Assembly: GCA_021604565.1 (NCBI GenBank)
Contig: BQJF01000006.1
Span: forward strand, 26,867-90,866
Reading direction: 5' to 3'
Length of the DNA: 64,000 nt
From: Minwuia thermotolerans
Lineage (GTDB): Bacteria > Pseudomonadota > Alphaproteobacteria > Minwuiales > Minwuiaceae
Part shown: in pieces, positions 57,550-64,000 of the stretch
Layout: each line of letters opens with the position of its first letter
How positions within the stretch are numbered: position 1 is the stretch's first letter
Notes under the pieces: generated by a model
What the model was told of the DNA's origin: nothing
The model's database searches: none
The model's input: the letters and a program-made list of their open reading frames with translations, nothing else
Translations under genes and position numbers: made by a program

Positions 57550-57580
57550 GCCGTCGTTCGGTTCAGCGAAGGATCGGGCG

Positions 57581-57603
57581 GGGGCGGCACAGGTTGTCGC
57601 CCC
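57581..57603 (+). terminator. Probable terminator hairpin
   Basis: GGGGCGGCA pairs with TGTCGCCCC (one G-U) around loop CAGGT, followed by TGTT. It sits 32 bases after the binding-protein gene and before the PAS/GGDEF gene. Confidence 0.6.
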
Positions 57604-57660
57604 TGTTCGTTATGCGGGAGCTGAACAGAATATTAATGCATACAGGTGCAGGCTCCCGAC

Positions 57661-59337
57661 ATGATGACCAAGCAGTCAACAGGCCCGTCCGTGACGATGG
57701 ATGATGACCTTCAGGAATCATTCTTTCTCGAAGCGCTGGTCGATACGACGGACGCCATCTTCACGGCTGTCCGGCCTGATGGCACCCTTGCCTGGGTCAA
57801 TTCCGCCTTCTCCCGTATCACGGGCTACTCCTTCAAGGAGGCCGTGGGCAGGAAAGTCTGGGAGTTCCGCTGTCCGGACGAGATCGAGGAGGGGTCGCGG
57901 ACCTTTCAGGTCGAGGTGGAGGGACGGCGCTTCGAGAGCCGTTGGCGGACCAGGGACGACCGGACCATCCATCTCTCATGGACGACGCGCAGCCTGCGCA
58001 ATGCCGATGGATCGCTGCATCTGAGGATCGGCACGGCGCTGGATGTCACTGCAGAGCGGGAGACCGAGAAGCGGGCCGCAGACCTGAGTCTCCTGCTCGA
58101 CCGTTCGATGGATGCGATCATTCTGATCAGCAACGAACGGCGCATCATTTACTGTAACAATGCAGCATGTGACCTTTATCGCATGACGCGTGAGGAGATG
58201 CTCGGCCAGCCAAATGACATGTTCATTCCGGATTCCGAGTCGGCGCGGCTGGCCGAGTTCGGCATGGAAATCAGGCGGGACAAGAAGCCGGTGGAGATCG
58301 AGACCTGGCGCAGGCGTGGCGACGGCATCCAGATCCCGGTGCATCTGCGGGTCACGCCATTGATGGACGACGACGGTCTCATCACGGCGTTGGCCAGCGT
58401 GTCCTATGATATCAGTGACCGCATGGCGCTGGAGGAACGGGAACGACAGGCGGCGGAACGGGCGCAACTGCTTGCCGATCTGGTTGAGAACCTGAGCGAT
58501 CCGGTCTTCCATATTCGCCCCGACGGCACCATCGGCTACGTCAACAGCGCCTGCGAGCGTGTCTATGGTCACACCAGGGAGGAAATGCTGAACCAGCCTT
58601 CATCAATGCTGCGCCCTGATGACCGTGTGGCGCTGATGGCGAAGTACATCCGGGAGGTCCAGCAGAGCAGCCAGGCGGTCGTCATGGAGACAGAGGCCCT
58701 GCACAAGGATGGCAGCCGGATTCCGATGGAGCTGCGGTCCACGACATTGCGTGATGAGGAGGGCAAGGTACTCGGCATCGGAAGTGTGGTGCGCGACATG
58801 ACGCTGCAGAAGGAACTGGAGGCTGAACTGCGTCGTGCGGCGGATACGGATGCCCTGACCGGCCTGGCAAATCGCCATCGCTTCTCGCGCGTCGCGGATG
58901 CGGAGGTGCGCCGCGCCATCCGCTATGGACACGGCCTGGCCGTGATCGCCTGCGATATCGATCATTTCAAGTCGGTGAATGACTCCTACGGCCATGCGGG
59001 CGGTGATCTGGCCCTCAAGGTCTTCGCCCGCGCGGCGTCGGACTGTCTGAGGCAGCCCATTGATCTGCTGGGACGTGTGGGTGGTGAAGAGTTCGCGGTG
59101 ATCCTGCCGGAGACCGACCTTTCAGGCGCAGGACGTGTGGCCGAACGTATCCGTTCTGCGGTGGAAAAGGTTCAGGTCAAGCACGACGGACGGGCGTTCG
59201 GGTTCACGGTCAGCCTCGGTGTCAGTCAGTTCAGGGATGGCGAGGCCAGTCTGGAAGCGGCCATGAAGCGGGCCGACGACGCGCTCTACAGGGCGAAGAA
59301 GAGCGGGCGCAATCGTGTCGAGGCCGCGCCGGGCTGA
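57661..59337 (+). CDS. Triple-PAS diguanylate cyclase
   Basis: 558 aa, no transmembrane segment. Three PAS domains are visible, about residues 13-135, 140-265 and 268-395 (start points AIFTAVRPDGTLAWVNSAF, AIILISNERRIIYCNNAA and VFHIRPDGTIGYVNSA), followed by GGDEF. The catalytic motif is GGEEF at residues 474-478 in LLGRVGGEEFAVILPE, so it should make c-di-GMP. The inhibitory-site Arg is replaced by Gln (R-Q-P-I-D rather than RxxD), so product feedback is probably absent. A GTG at 57646 is open as an alternative start. A -10-like TATTAA lies at 57631-57636. Confidence 0.93.
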   Translation: MMTKQSTGPSVTMDDDLQESFFLEALVDTTDAIFTAVRPDGTLAWVNSAFSRITGYSFKEAVGRKVWEFRCPDEIEEGSRTFQVEVEGRRFESRWRTRDDRTIHLSWTTRSLRNADGSLHLRIGTALDVTAERETEKRAADLSLLLDRSMDAIILISNERRIIYCNNAACDLYRMTREEMLGQPNDMFIPDSESARLAEFGMEIRRDKKPVEIETWRRRGDGIQIPVHLRVTPLMDDDGLITALASVSYDISDRMALEERERQAAERAQLLADLVENLSDPVFHIRPDGTIGYVNSACERVYGHTREEMLNQPSSMLRPDDRVALMAKYIREVQQSSQAVVMETEALHKDGSRIPMELRSTTLRDEEGKVLGIGSVVRDMTLQKELEAELRRAADTDALTGLANRHRFSRVADAEVRRAIRYGHGLAVIACDIDHFKSVNDSYGHAGGDLALKVFARAASDCLRQPIDLLGRVGGEEFAVILPETDLSGAGRVAERIRSAVEKVQVKHDGRAFGFTVSLGVSQFRDGEASLEAAMKRADDALYRAKKSGRNRVEAAPG

Positions 59338-59354
59338 CAGACGGACACCTCTGG

Positions 59355-60011
59355 TCAGTCGTAGTCGAGGGCCGGGAAGAAGTCGCCACGCCCGGCAGGT
59401 GACCAGTCAAGGAACGTCCAGAGCGGCCATGCCGGGTCCATGTGCCGGGGATGGTTGTCCCACTCCCTTCCCAGCAGTTCCGACGACCAGAAATGGCGTA
59501 TGATCCCTTCCCGCCTCTGAAACACGTTCAGCATCGGCCATTGCGACCCGTCGGGCGCTTCCCCGTGATAGTCCCTGTTGTATGAACTGCCCGTCACGGA
59601 GAGAGGCACGATGTTGCGCCAGCCACGACCGTTGGCGAGTGCTTCGGCCTGCGCCGGTGATCCACTGATGACCACCTGCAGCGACAGGCGCGCGCGGATG
59701 TGCGGGGCGTTGCCGTCCAGGGCATCGACGAATGCCGCACACATCGGGCAGGGGGCCGTCGCGGTCGGACCCAGCATGAAACTGTAGATCGCCAGCGTGT
59801 CCTGTCCGGTCGCGAACAGGTCACTCATCCGTGTCGTCTGGCCACCGGTTCGCCGGAACTCGTAATCCTCCGGCACCTCGCCGCCCGGCGGTAACGCCCG
59901 GCGCAGGGCGGCGACATCCTCTGTTCGTTGCCGAAGCTCTGCCTCCGCTCGCAGCAGCCGGGTGCGCGCTGCGCGATAGTTCGCGCTCTCGTTGGGGAAG
60001 GTCATGCTCAT
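59355..60011 (-). CDS. DUF899 thioredoxin-fold family protein
   Basis: 218 aa. The sequence fits DUF899: EFRRTGGQTTRMSDLFATGQDTLAIYSFMLGP, CPMCAAFVDALDGNAPHIRARLSLQVVISGSP, and the closing WPLWTFLDWSPAGRGDFFPALDYD. A CxxC in APCPMCAAF resembles a thioredoxin or DsbA motif. Function unknown; possibly a disulfide or peroxide-related protein. A weak GGAGG-like site is in front. Confidence 0.85.
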   Translation of the reverse strand: MSMTFPNESANYRAARTRLLRAEAELRQRTEDVAALRRALPPGGEVPEDYEFRRTGGQTTRMSDLFATGQDTLAIYSFMLGPTATAPCPMCAAFVDALDGNAPHIRARLSLQVVISGSPAQAEALANGRGWRNIVPLSVTGSSYNRDYHGEAPDGSQWPMLNVFQRREGIIRHFWSSELLGREWDNHPRHMDPAWPLWTFLDWSPAGRGDFFPALDYD

Positions 60012-60060
60012 CTGATGTGCCTCCAGTGACAGGCATTCCGTTCACCGTAGCGTTGATCAA

Positions 60061-60129
60061 TGGCGTGGAAAAGCAACGCCACTTCCTGCGCCGTCTGTCG
60101 GATTTCGGTCATTTTGTCGCGAAAGCGAC
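60061..60129 (+). other. Two hairpins in the leader of the metF operon
   Basis: TGGCGT/ACGCCA (60061-60081, 9-base loop) and GTCGC-GAAA-GCGAC (60116-60129, a GNRA tetraloop) lie in the 204-base gap before the first gene of the operon. No riboswitch family was recognised. Confidence 0.4.
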
Positions 60130-60215
60130 TTCCACGGGTCGTGCAGAAGCCATGCTGAAGGCCGTCGTGGTGACCATATTCGATTCAGGACGTTCCCATG
60201 GCAGGGGCAGAGATC

Positions 60216-60518
60216 ATGGCGGAGAAGGTCATCGTTTACTGGCGGGATATCCCGGCGCAGGTGATCGTGCGCAATGGCCGCAAACGCGCAACCGTCGAAC
60301 TGCCGGAACGTTTCATCAAGGCCATTGACCGCACGGCGATGAAGGTCGGAGCCCGCGACACCGATGCCTATCTGGAGGCATGGCGGCGCGGCGAACCGGA
60401 AAGCTGCAGCGACGATCTGGAGCAGGAGGCGGCCGAGGCCGCGACCATGCTCGAAACGACTTTCTCGCATGAGCATCTCAACTCCCTGGTCGCGAACGGA
60501 GGCTACGCCCATGACTGA
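60216..60518 (+). CDS. Small protein of the virulence-factor (PF13769-like) family, first gene of the metF operon
   Basis: 100 aa from the ATG at 60216 (AGGGGC site); an ATG at 60198 is alternative. The strongly conserved start is VIVYWRDIPAQVIVRNGRKRATVELPERFIKAIDRTAMKVGARDTDAYLEAW in pieces. The family name in databases comes from one old label and says nothing about activity. The stop overlaps the metF ATG by 8 bases, so the protein is translationally coupled to one-carbon metabolism genes, and a role there is inferred. No membrane or DNA-binding motif. Confidence 0.8.
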   Translation: MAEKVIVYWRDIPAQVIVRNGRKRATVELPERFIKAIDRTAMKVGARDTDAYLEAWRRGEPESCSDDLEQEAAEAATMLETTFSHEHLNSLVANGGYAHD

Positions 60519-61419
60519 CATGGTCCATTTCGGTGGCACGCCACGCATCGGTGCCTCCATCGAGGCGACGCCGAAGCAGGTTCTGGATACGGCGGACCTC
60601 TCCGGTCTGTTTCCCGTGGGCACCCGTGTCTATCTGACCGACCTCGGCACCGACGACACTGCCCGGCTGGTTCGCGCGGCCCGGACGCTGCAGGAATGCG
60701 GTTTCGTTGCGGTGCCGCATATTGCGGCCCGTCGGCAGCCCTCATGGGAAGCGCTGGAGGCACGCATTCGCGCCTTTGCCGAGGAAGCAGGGGTCAACGA
60801 GGCCCTGGCCATCGCAGGCAGCCCGGAGCGTCAGGCGGGACCGGTCTCGGCCTCCATCGAGATGCTGGAGAGCGGCCTGTTCGATCGCTACGGCTATGTC
60901 CGCATCGGCGTGGCCGGCCACCCGGAAGGCAGCCCCGACATTTCCGACGCGGTGCTGGACCTTGCCATCCAGCAGAAGAACGAATTCGCGACCCGCACCG
61001 ATGCCGACCTGTATATCGTCACCCAGTTCGGTTTCGATGCGCACAGCTTCGTGGACTGGGCCAACCGCATCACGGCTGCGGGCAACCGGTTGCCGGTCCA
61101 CATGGGTGTCGCCGGTCCGTCGAAGATCACCACCCTGCTGAAATATGCCGCCATGTGCGGTGTCGGGCCGTCGCTCGGGTTCCTGAAGAAGCGGGCAAGC
61201 GCGATCACCGCGCTGGCCACCGGATTCTCGCCGGAACCTGTTGTGGCACCGCTGGAGGCGGCATGGGCCGCCGATCCGGCCGGTCCTGTGCGCCAGATGC
61301 ATGTCTTTCCCTTTGGCGGACTGAAGAAGACCAGCGAGTGGCTGCATGAGCGTGGCTCCTGGGTCAATGGTCTCGCCGTCGCCACAGATACACAGCCCAT
61401 CCAGATCGAGGCCCGTTGA
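60511..61419 (+). CDS. metF: 5,10-methylenetetrahydrofolate reductase
   Basis: 302 aa, translationally coupled to the small protein upstream (8-base overlap) and the next gene (TGATG). TIM-barrel FAD enzyme that reduces 5,10-methylene-THF to 5-methyl-THF. Family blocks are YLTDLGTDDTARLVRAARTLQECGFVAVPHIAAR in pieces, VRIGVAGHPEGSPDISDA, QKNEFATRTDADLYIVTQFGFD and VHMGVAGPSKITTLLKYA with SLGFLKK. The GHPEG motif and Gln in VTQFGF match bacterial MetF. This makes the methyl donor for the downstream methyltransferase. Confidence 0.9.
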   Translation: MTDMVHFGGTPRIGASIEATPKQVLDTADLSGLFPVGTRVYLTDLGTDDTARLVRAARTLQECGFVAVPHIAARRQPSWEALEARIRAFAEEAGVNEALAIAGSPERQAGPVSASIEMLESGLFDRYGYVRIGVAGHPEGSPDISDAVLDLAIQQKNEFATRTDADLYIVTQFGFDAHSFVDWANRITAAGNRLPVHMGVAGPSKITTLLKYAAMCGVGPSLGFLKKRASAITALATGFSPEPVVAPLEAAWAADPAGPVRQMHVFPFGGLKKTSEWLHERGSWVNGLAVATDTQPIQIEAR

Positions 61420-62342
61420 TGACCCGAACCCTTGTCAGTTCCGCCACGCGTGAAGTCCTGATCGGCTTTGACCAGCCGTTCTGTGTGATCGGGGAGCGGA
61501 TCAACCCCACGGGCCGCAAGCTGCTCGCCGCAGAGATGAAGGAAGGCGACTACAGCCGGGTGGAAGCCGACGCGCTGGCCCAGGTCGCTGCCGGTGCCAC
61601 CATGCTGGACGTCAATGCGGGCATCCCGCTGGCGGACGAGCCGCGTATCCTGGCGGAGACGATCAAGCTGGTGCAGTCGCTGGTCGACGTGCCGCTGTCG
61701 ATCGACAGTTCGATCATCGATGCGCTGGAGGCGGGTCTGTCTGTTTACCAGGGCAAGGCGCTGGTGAATTCGGTGACGGGCGAGGACGAGTCGCTCGACC
61801 GCGTCCTGCCGCTGGTGAAGAAGCACGGTGCCGCTGTCGTTGCGATCTCGAATGACGAGACCGGCATCTCCACTGATCCGGACGTGCGCTATGCGGTGGC
61901 GAAGAAGATCGTGGAGCGGGCCGCGGACTACGGCATCCCCAGCTCCGACGTCGTGGTCGATCCGCTGGTCATGCCGGTGGGGGCGATGAATGATGCCGGG
62001 CGGCAGGTGTTCCAGTTGCTGCGGCGTCTGCGGGAGGAACTGAAGGTCAACACGACCTGCGGGGCTTCCAACATCAGCTTCGGCCTGCCGAACCGGCGGG
62101 TGATGAACGGCCATTTCCTCTCCATGGCGTCGGCGATGGGCATGACCTCCGCCATCATGAACCCGCTGCATGCGGAGGACATGAACGCCATCCGCGCCGC
62201 CAACGTGCTGAACGGTTTCGACCCGGATTGCCGGACCTGGCTGAACGCCAACCGTGATCCGAATGCCGCCCCCTCGGGTGGTGAGGGGGAGGGCCGTCGC
62301 AGCCGTCGGGGCAGTGAACGCCGCCGTCGCTCCGCCGCCTGA
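61419..62342 (+). CDS. Methyltetrahydrofolate:corrinoid methyltransferase, pterin module of split methionine synthase
   Basis: 307 aa from the ATG at 61419, which shares its A with the metF stop; a TTG one codon before is open. The pterin-binding TIM barrel starts CVIGERINPTGRKLLAAEM and has VAAGATMLDVNAGIPLADEP, VPLSIDSSIIDALEAGL, SNDETGISTDP and TTCGASNISFGLPNRR, matching AcsE/MtgA and the middle domain of MetH. No corrinoid-binding domain is present. The C-terminus is basic, GRRSRRGSERRRRSAA, very like the tail of the homocysteine methyltransferase at 39528. The corrinoid protein itself is not in the window. Confidence 0.9.
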   Translation: MTRTLVSSATREVLIGFDQPFCVIGERINPTGRKLLAAEMKEGDYSRVEADALAQVAAGATMLDVNAGIPLADEPRILAETIKLVQSLVDVPLSIDSSIIDALEAGLSVYQGKALVNSVTGEDESLDRVLPLVKKHGAAVVAISNDETGISTDPDVRYAVAKKIVERAADYGIPSSDVVVDPLVMPVGAMNDAGRQVFQLLRRLREELKVNTTCGASNISFGLPNRRVMNGHFLSMASAMGMTSAIMNPLHAEDMNAIRAANVLNGFDPDCRTWLNANRDPNAAPSGGEGEGRRSRRGSERRRRSAA

Positions 62343-62360
62343 CCCTGCCGGGAACCTGAC

Positions 62361-64000
62361 ATGACCGATCCAGTTGCCGACGCGCTCGTCCTTTTCATGC
62401 CGAGCGGTCGGCGCGGGCGGTTTCCGCATGGCACGCCCGTGCTCGATGCCGCCCGCTCGCTTGGTGTCTATGTGGAGAGCGTCTGTGGCGGGCGGGGCAT
62501 CTGTGGCCGCTGTCAGGTGACGCCTACTGCCGGTCAGTTCGCCAAGCACAAGATCACTTCCTCGCTCGATCACCTCACCCCGGTGGACGAGACGGAGAAC
62601 CGCTATACCCGGCGCCGCAGCCTTGCCGCCGACCGGCGGCTGAGCTGTCAGGCGAAGGTGCTGGGTGATCTGGTCATCGATGTGCCAACCGACTCCGCCA
62701 TCAACGCGCAGGTCGTCCGCAAGCGCGCCGAGATCCTTGAGATCGAACGCGACCCGGCGACCCGGCTGGTGCTGGTGGAGGTGGAACAGCCCGACATGGC
62801 CAATCCGCTGGGTGACCTGGACCGGCTGAAGGCCGCGCTCAGGGCGGAATGGGGAATCGAGGGGATTGCCGTCGATCCGCCGCTGTTCGCTCAGGTGCAG
62901 CGCACCCTGCGCGATGGTGACTGGAAGGTGACGGCGGCCATTCATGATGACGGTGACGGGCCGGTCCTGACCGGTCTCTGGCCCGGCTTGCGGGAACGCA
63001 TGTTCGGGCTGGCGGTGGATATCGGTTCCACCACCATCGCCGCGCACCTGATCGACCTGATGAGCGGGCGCACCGTGGCATCCGCCGGAACGGCCAATCC
63101 GCAGGTCCGCTTCGGTGAGGATCTGATGAGCCGGGTATCCTACGTCATGATGAATCCGGAGGGGCTGCCAGCCCTGACCGAGTCGGTGCGTGGTGCCATT
63201 GCCGGTCTGGCGGCGAAGGTTGCCGGGCAGGCAGACGCGACCGTTGCTGACATCCTGGAGGCGACCTTCGTTGCCAATCCGGTGATGCATCACCTGTTTC
63301 TCGGCATCGACCCGCGCGAACTTGGCGGCGCGCCTTTCGCGCTCGCCGTCTCGGGGCCGGTTGCCCTGCCCGCGCGGGAGATCGGGCTGACACTGCACCC
63401 CGGCGCGCGGGTCTACGTCCTGCCCTGCATTGCCGGGCACGTGGGGGCCGACGCCGCCGCCGCGACACTGGCGGAGGCACCGCACAAGGCGGATGCGCTG
63501 ACCCTGCTGGTCGATATCGGCACCAATGCGGAGATCGTGCTGGGCAACCGCGAGCGGGTGCTTGCCTGTTCCTCCCCCACCGGCCCGGCCTTCGAGGGCG
63601 CGGAGATCTCCTGCGGTCAGCGGGCGGCTCCCGGTGCCATCGAGCGGGTGCGGATCGATCCGGTGACCCTGGAGCCGCGCATCAAGGTGCTTGGCTGTGA
63701 TGACTGGTCGGATGCCCCGGATTTCGCGACCAATGTTCCCGCAGTCGGGGTAACGGGCATCTGCGGTTCAGGCATTGTCGAGACCATCGCCGAAATGTTC
63801 CTGGCCGGGATCATCACGGAGGACGGGGTGATCGATGGTACCCGCGTCGCGCAGAGCGACCGCATCCGGGCGGACGGGCGCACCTTCTCCTACGTGCTCT
63901 GGCGCGGCGATGTGGAGATCAGCATCAGCCAGAACGACGTGCGCGCGATCCAGCTTGCCAAGGCCGCGCTCTATGCCGGTATCCGGCTGCTGATGGACAA
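62361..64000 (+). CDS. Corrinoid-protein reactivator, [2Fe-2S] plus DUF4445 (RamA/RACo-like), 3' end cut by window edge
   Basis: At least 546 residues; the stop is beyond the right edge. I translated it directly. The N-terminal plant-type ferredoxin domain has Cys in SVCGGRGICGRCQ (C-x5-C-x2-C) and RLSCQAKV. The rest is an ASKHA ATPase-like DUF4445 domain: FGLAVDIGSTTIAAHLIDL, GEDLMSRVSYV, NPVMHHLFLGIDP, VLPCIAGHVGADAAAATL, LLVDIGTNAEIVLG and GVTGICGSGIVETIAEM. Such proteins reduce inactive Co(II) corrinoid to Co(I) with ATP. In the operon it should keep the split methionine synthase active. Confidence 0.92.
   Translation, partial: MTDPVADALVLFMPSGRRGRFPHGTPVLDAARSLGVYVESVCGGRGICGRCQVTPTAGQFAKHKITSSLDHLTPVDETENRYTRRRSLAADRRLSCQAKVLGDLVIDVPTDSAINAQVVRKRAEILEIERDPATRLVLVEVEQPDMANPLGDLDRLKAALRAEWGIEGIAVDPPLFAQVQRTLRDGDWKVTAAIHDDGDGPVLTGLWPGLRERMFGLAVDIGSTTIAAHLIDLMSGRTVASAGTANPQVRFGEDLMSRVSYVMMNPEGLPALTESVRGAIAGLAAKVAGQADATVADILEATFVANPVMHHLFLGIDPRELGGAPFALAVSGPVALPAREIGLTLHPGARVYVLPCIAGHVGADAAAATLAEAPHKADALTLLVDIGTNAEIVLGNRERVLACSSPTGPAFEGAEISCGQRAAPGAIERVRIDPVTLEPRIKVLGCDDWSDAPDFATNVPAVGVTGICGSGIVETIAEMFLAGIITEDGVIDGTRVAQSDRIRADGRTFSYVLWRGDVEISISQNDVRAIQLAKAALYAGIRLLMD

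Noticed and set aside
60894..63485. Long minus-strand open frame (~860 codons) across metF, the methyltransferase and the reactivator
   Set aside because: Antisense of three well-supported genes with conserved motifs; rich in Arg, His and Gln as expected for the reverse complement of high-GC coding sequence.

Overview
The window is a dense, GC-rich chromosomal segment of an alphaproteobacterium, probably Rhodospirillales-like; I cannot name the genus from sequence alone. Supporting signs are an MmcB-type DNA-repair protein, a SoeABC-type sulfite dehydrogenase, a methionine synthase split into separate polypeptides with a RamA/RACo-like reactivator, PleC/DivJ-style histidine kinases, and very high G/C at third codon positions. 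No rRNA, tRNA, CRISPR array, insertion sequence or prophage was seen. Genes are tightly packed, often with ATGA or TGATG start-stop overlaps, and several real starts appear to be GTG or TTG with strong ribosome binding sites.

Layout. 1-16 kb: a partial Tat-exported PhoX-type phosphatase; a nicotinamidase with a stand-alone Lrp/AsnC ligand-binding domain and an unknown protein; a DUF547 protein; a Cu+ P-type ATPase with YHS and heavy-metal-binding N-terminal domains; a divergent Tag-like glycosylase; DusA; a coiled-coil protein; a PAS histidine kinase; and soeCBA. 15.7-18 kb: an acetyl-CoA acetyltransferase and a TacAT-type toxin-antitoxin module whose promoter carries a perfect 13-bp palindrome. 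18-27.6 kb: a polysaccharide locus with two heparinase II/III-fold proteins, two GT4 glycosyltransferases, an AlgD-like GDP-mannose dehydrogenase (catalytic Cys268 conserved) and a VanZ-domain membrane protein. 28-35 kb: mmcB, then a ~1,960-residue RTX/type I secretion protein built as a mosaic of calcium-binding repeats and carbohydrate-binding-like domains, preceded by a candidate sigma-54 promoter and followed by two paralogous, very short, Tat-like, Gly/Cys-rich secreted peptides.

35-50 kb is mainly housekeeping: enoyl-CoA hydratase, TauD-type dioxygenase, UppP, a GST, queuosine genes (queG, queC and a VUT/YhhQ-type transporter), a homocysteine methyltransferase, two tandem membrane histidine kinases, mutS and an acyl-CoA synthetase. 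49.6-60 kb holds an M16 peptidase pair (one active, one inactive), SDRs, a BadH/BadI-like pair of alicyclic-acid degradation genes, ThiE, a YggS protein, an orphan Tat-exported amino-acid-type binding protein, a triple-PAS diguanylate cyclase and a DUF899 protein. 60-64 kb is a one-carbon/methionine operon: a small protein of the so-called virulence-factor family, MetF, a methyltetrahydrofolate:corrinoid methyltransferase, and a [2Fe-2S]/DUF4445 corrinoid-reactivating protein cut by the window edge.

Two themes deserve most attention. First, the split methionine synthase: homocysteine and pterin modules lie 20 kb apart but end in almost identical Arg-rich tails (RRRRGAA and RRRRSAA), and a small uncharacterised gene is translationally coupled to metF. 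Second, an extracellular-matrix-like block (18-35 kb) in which a uronic-acid polysaccharide locus is followed by a giant RTX protein and a pair of tiny exported Gly/Cys peptides of no recognised function.
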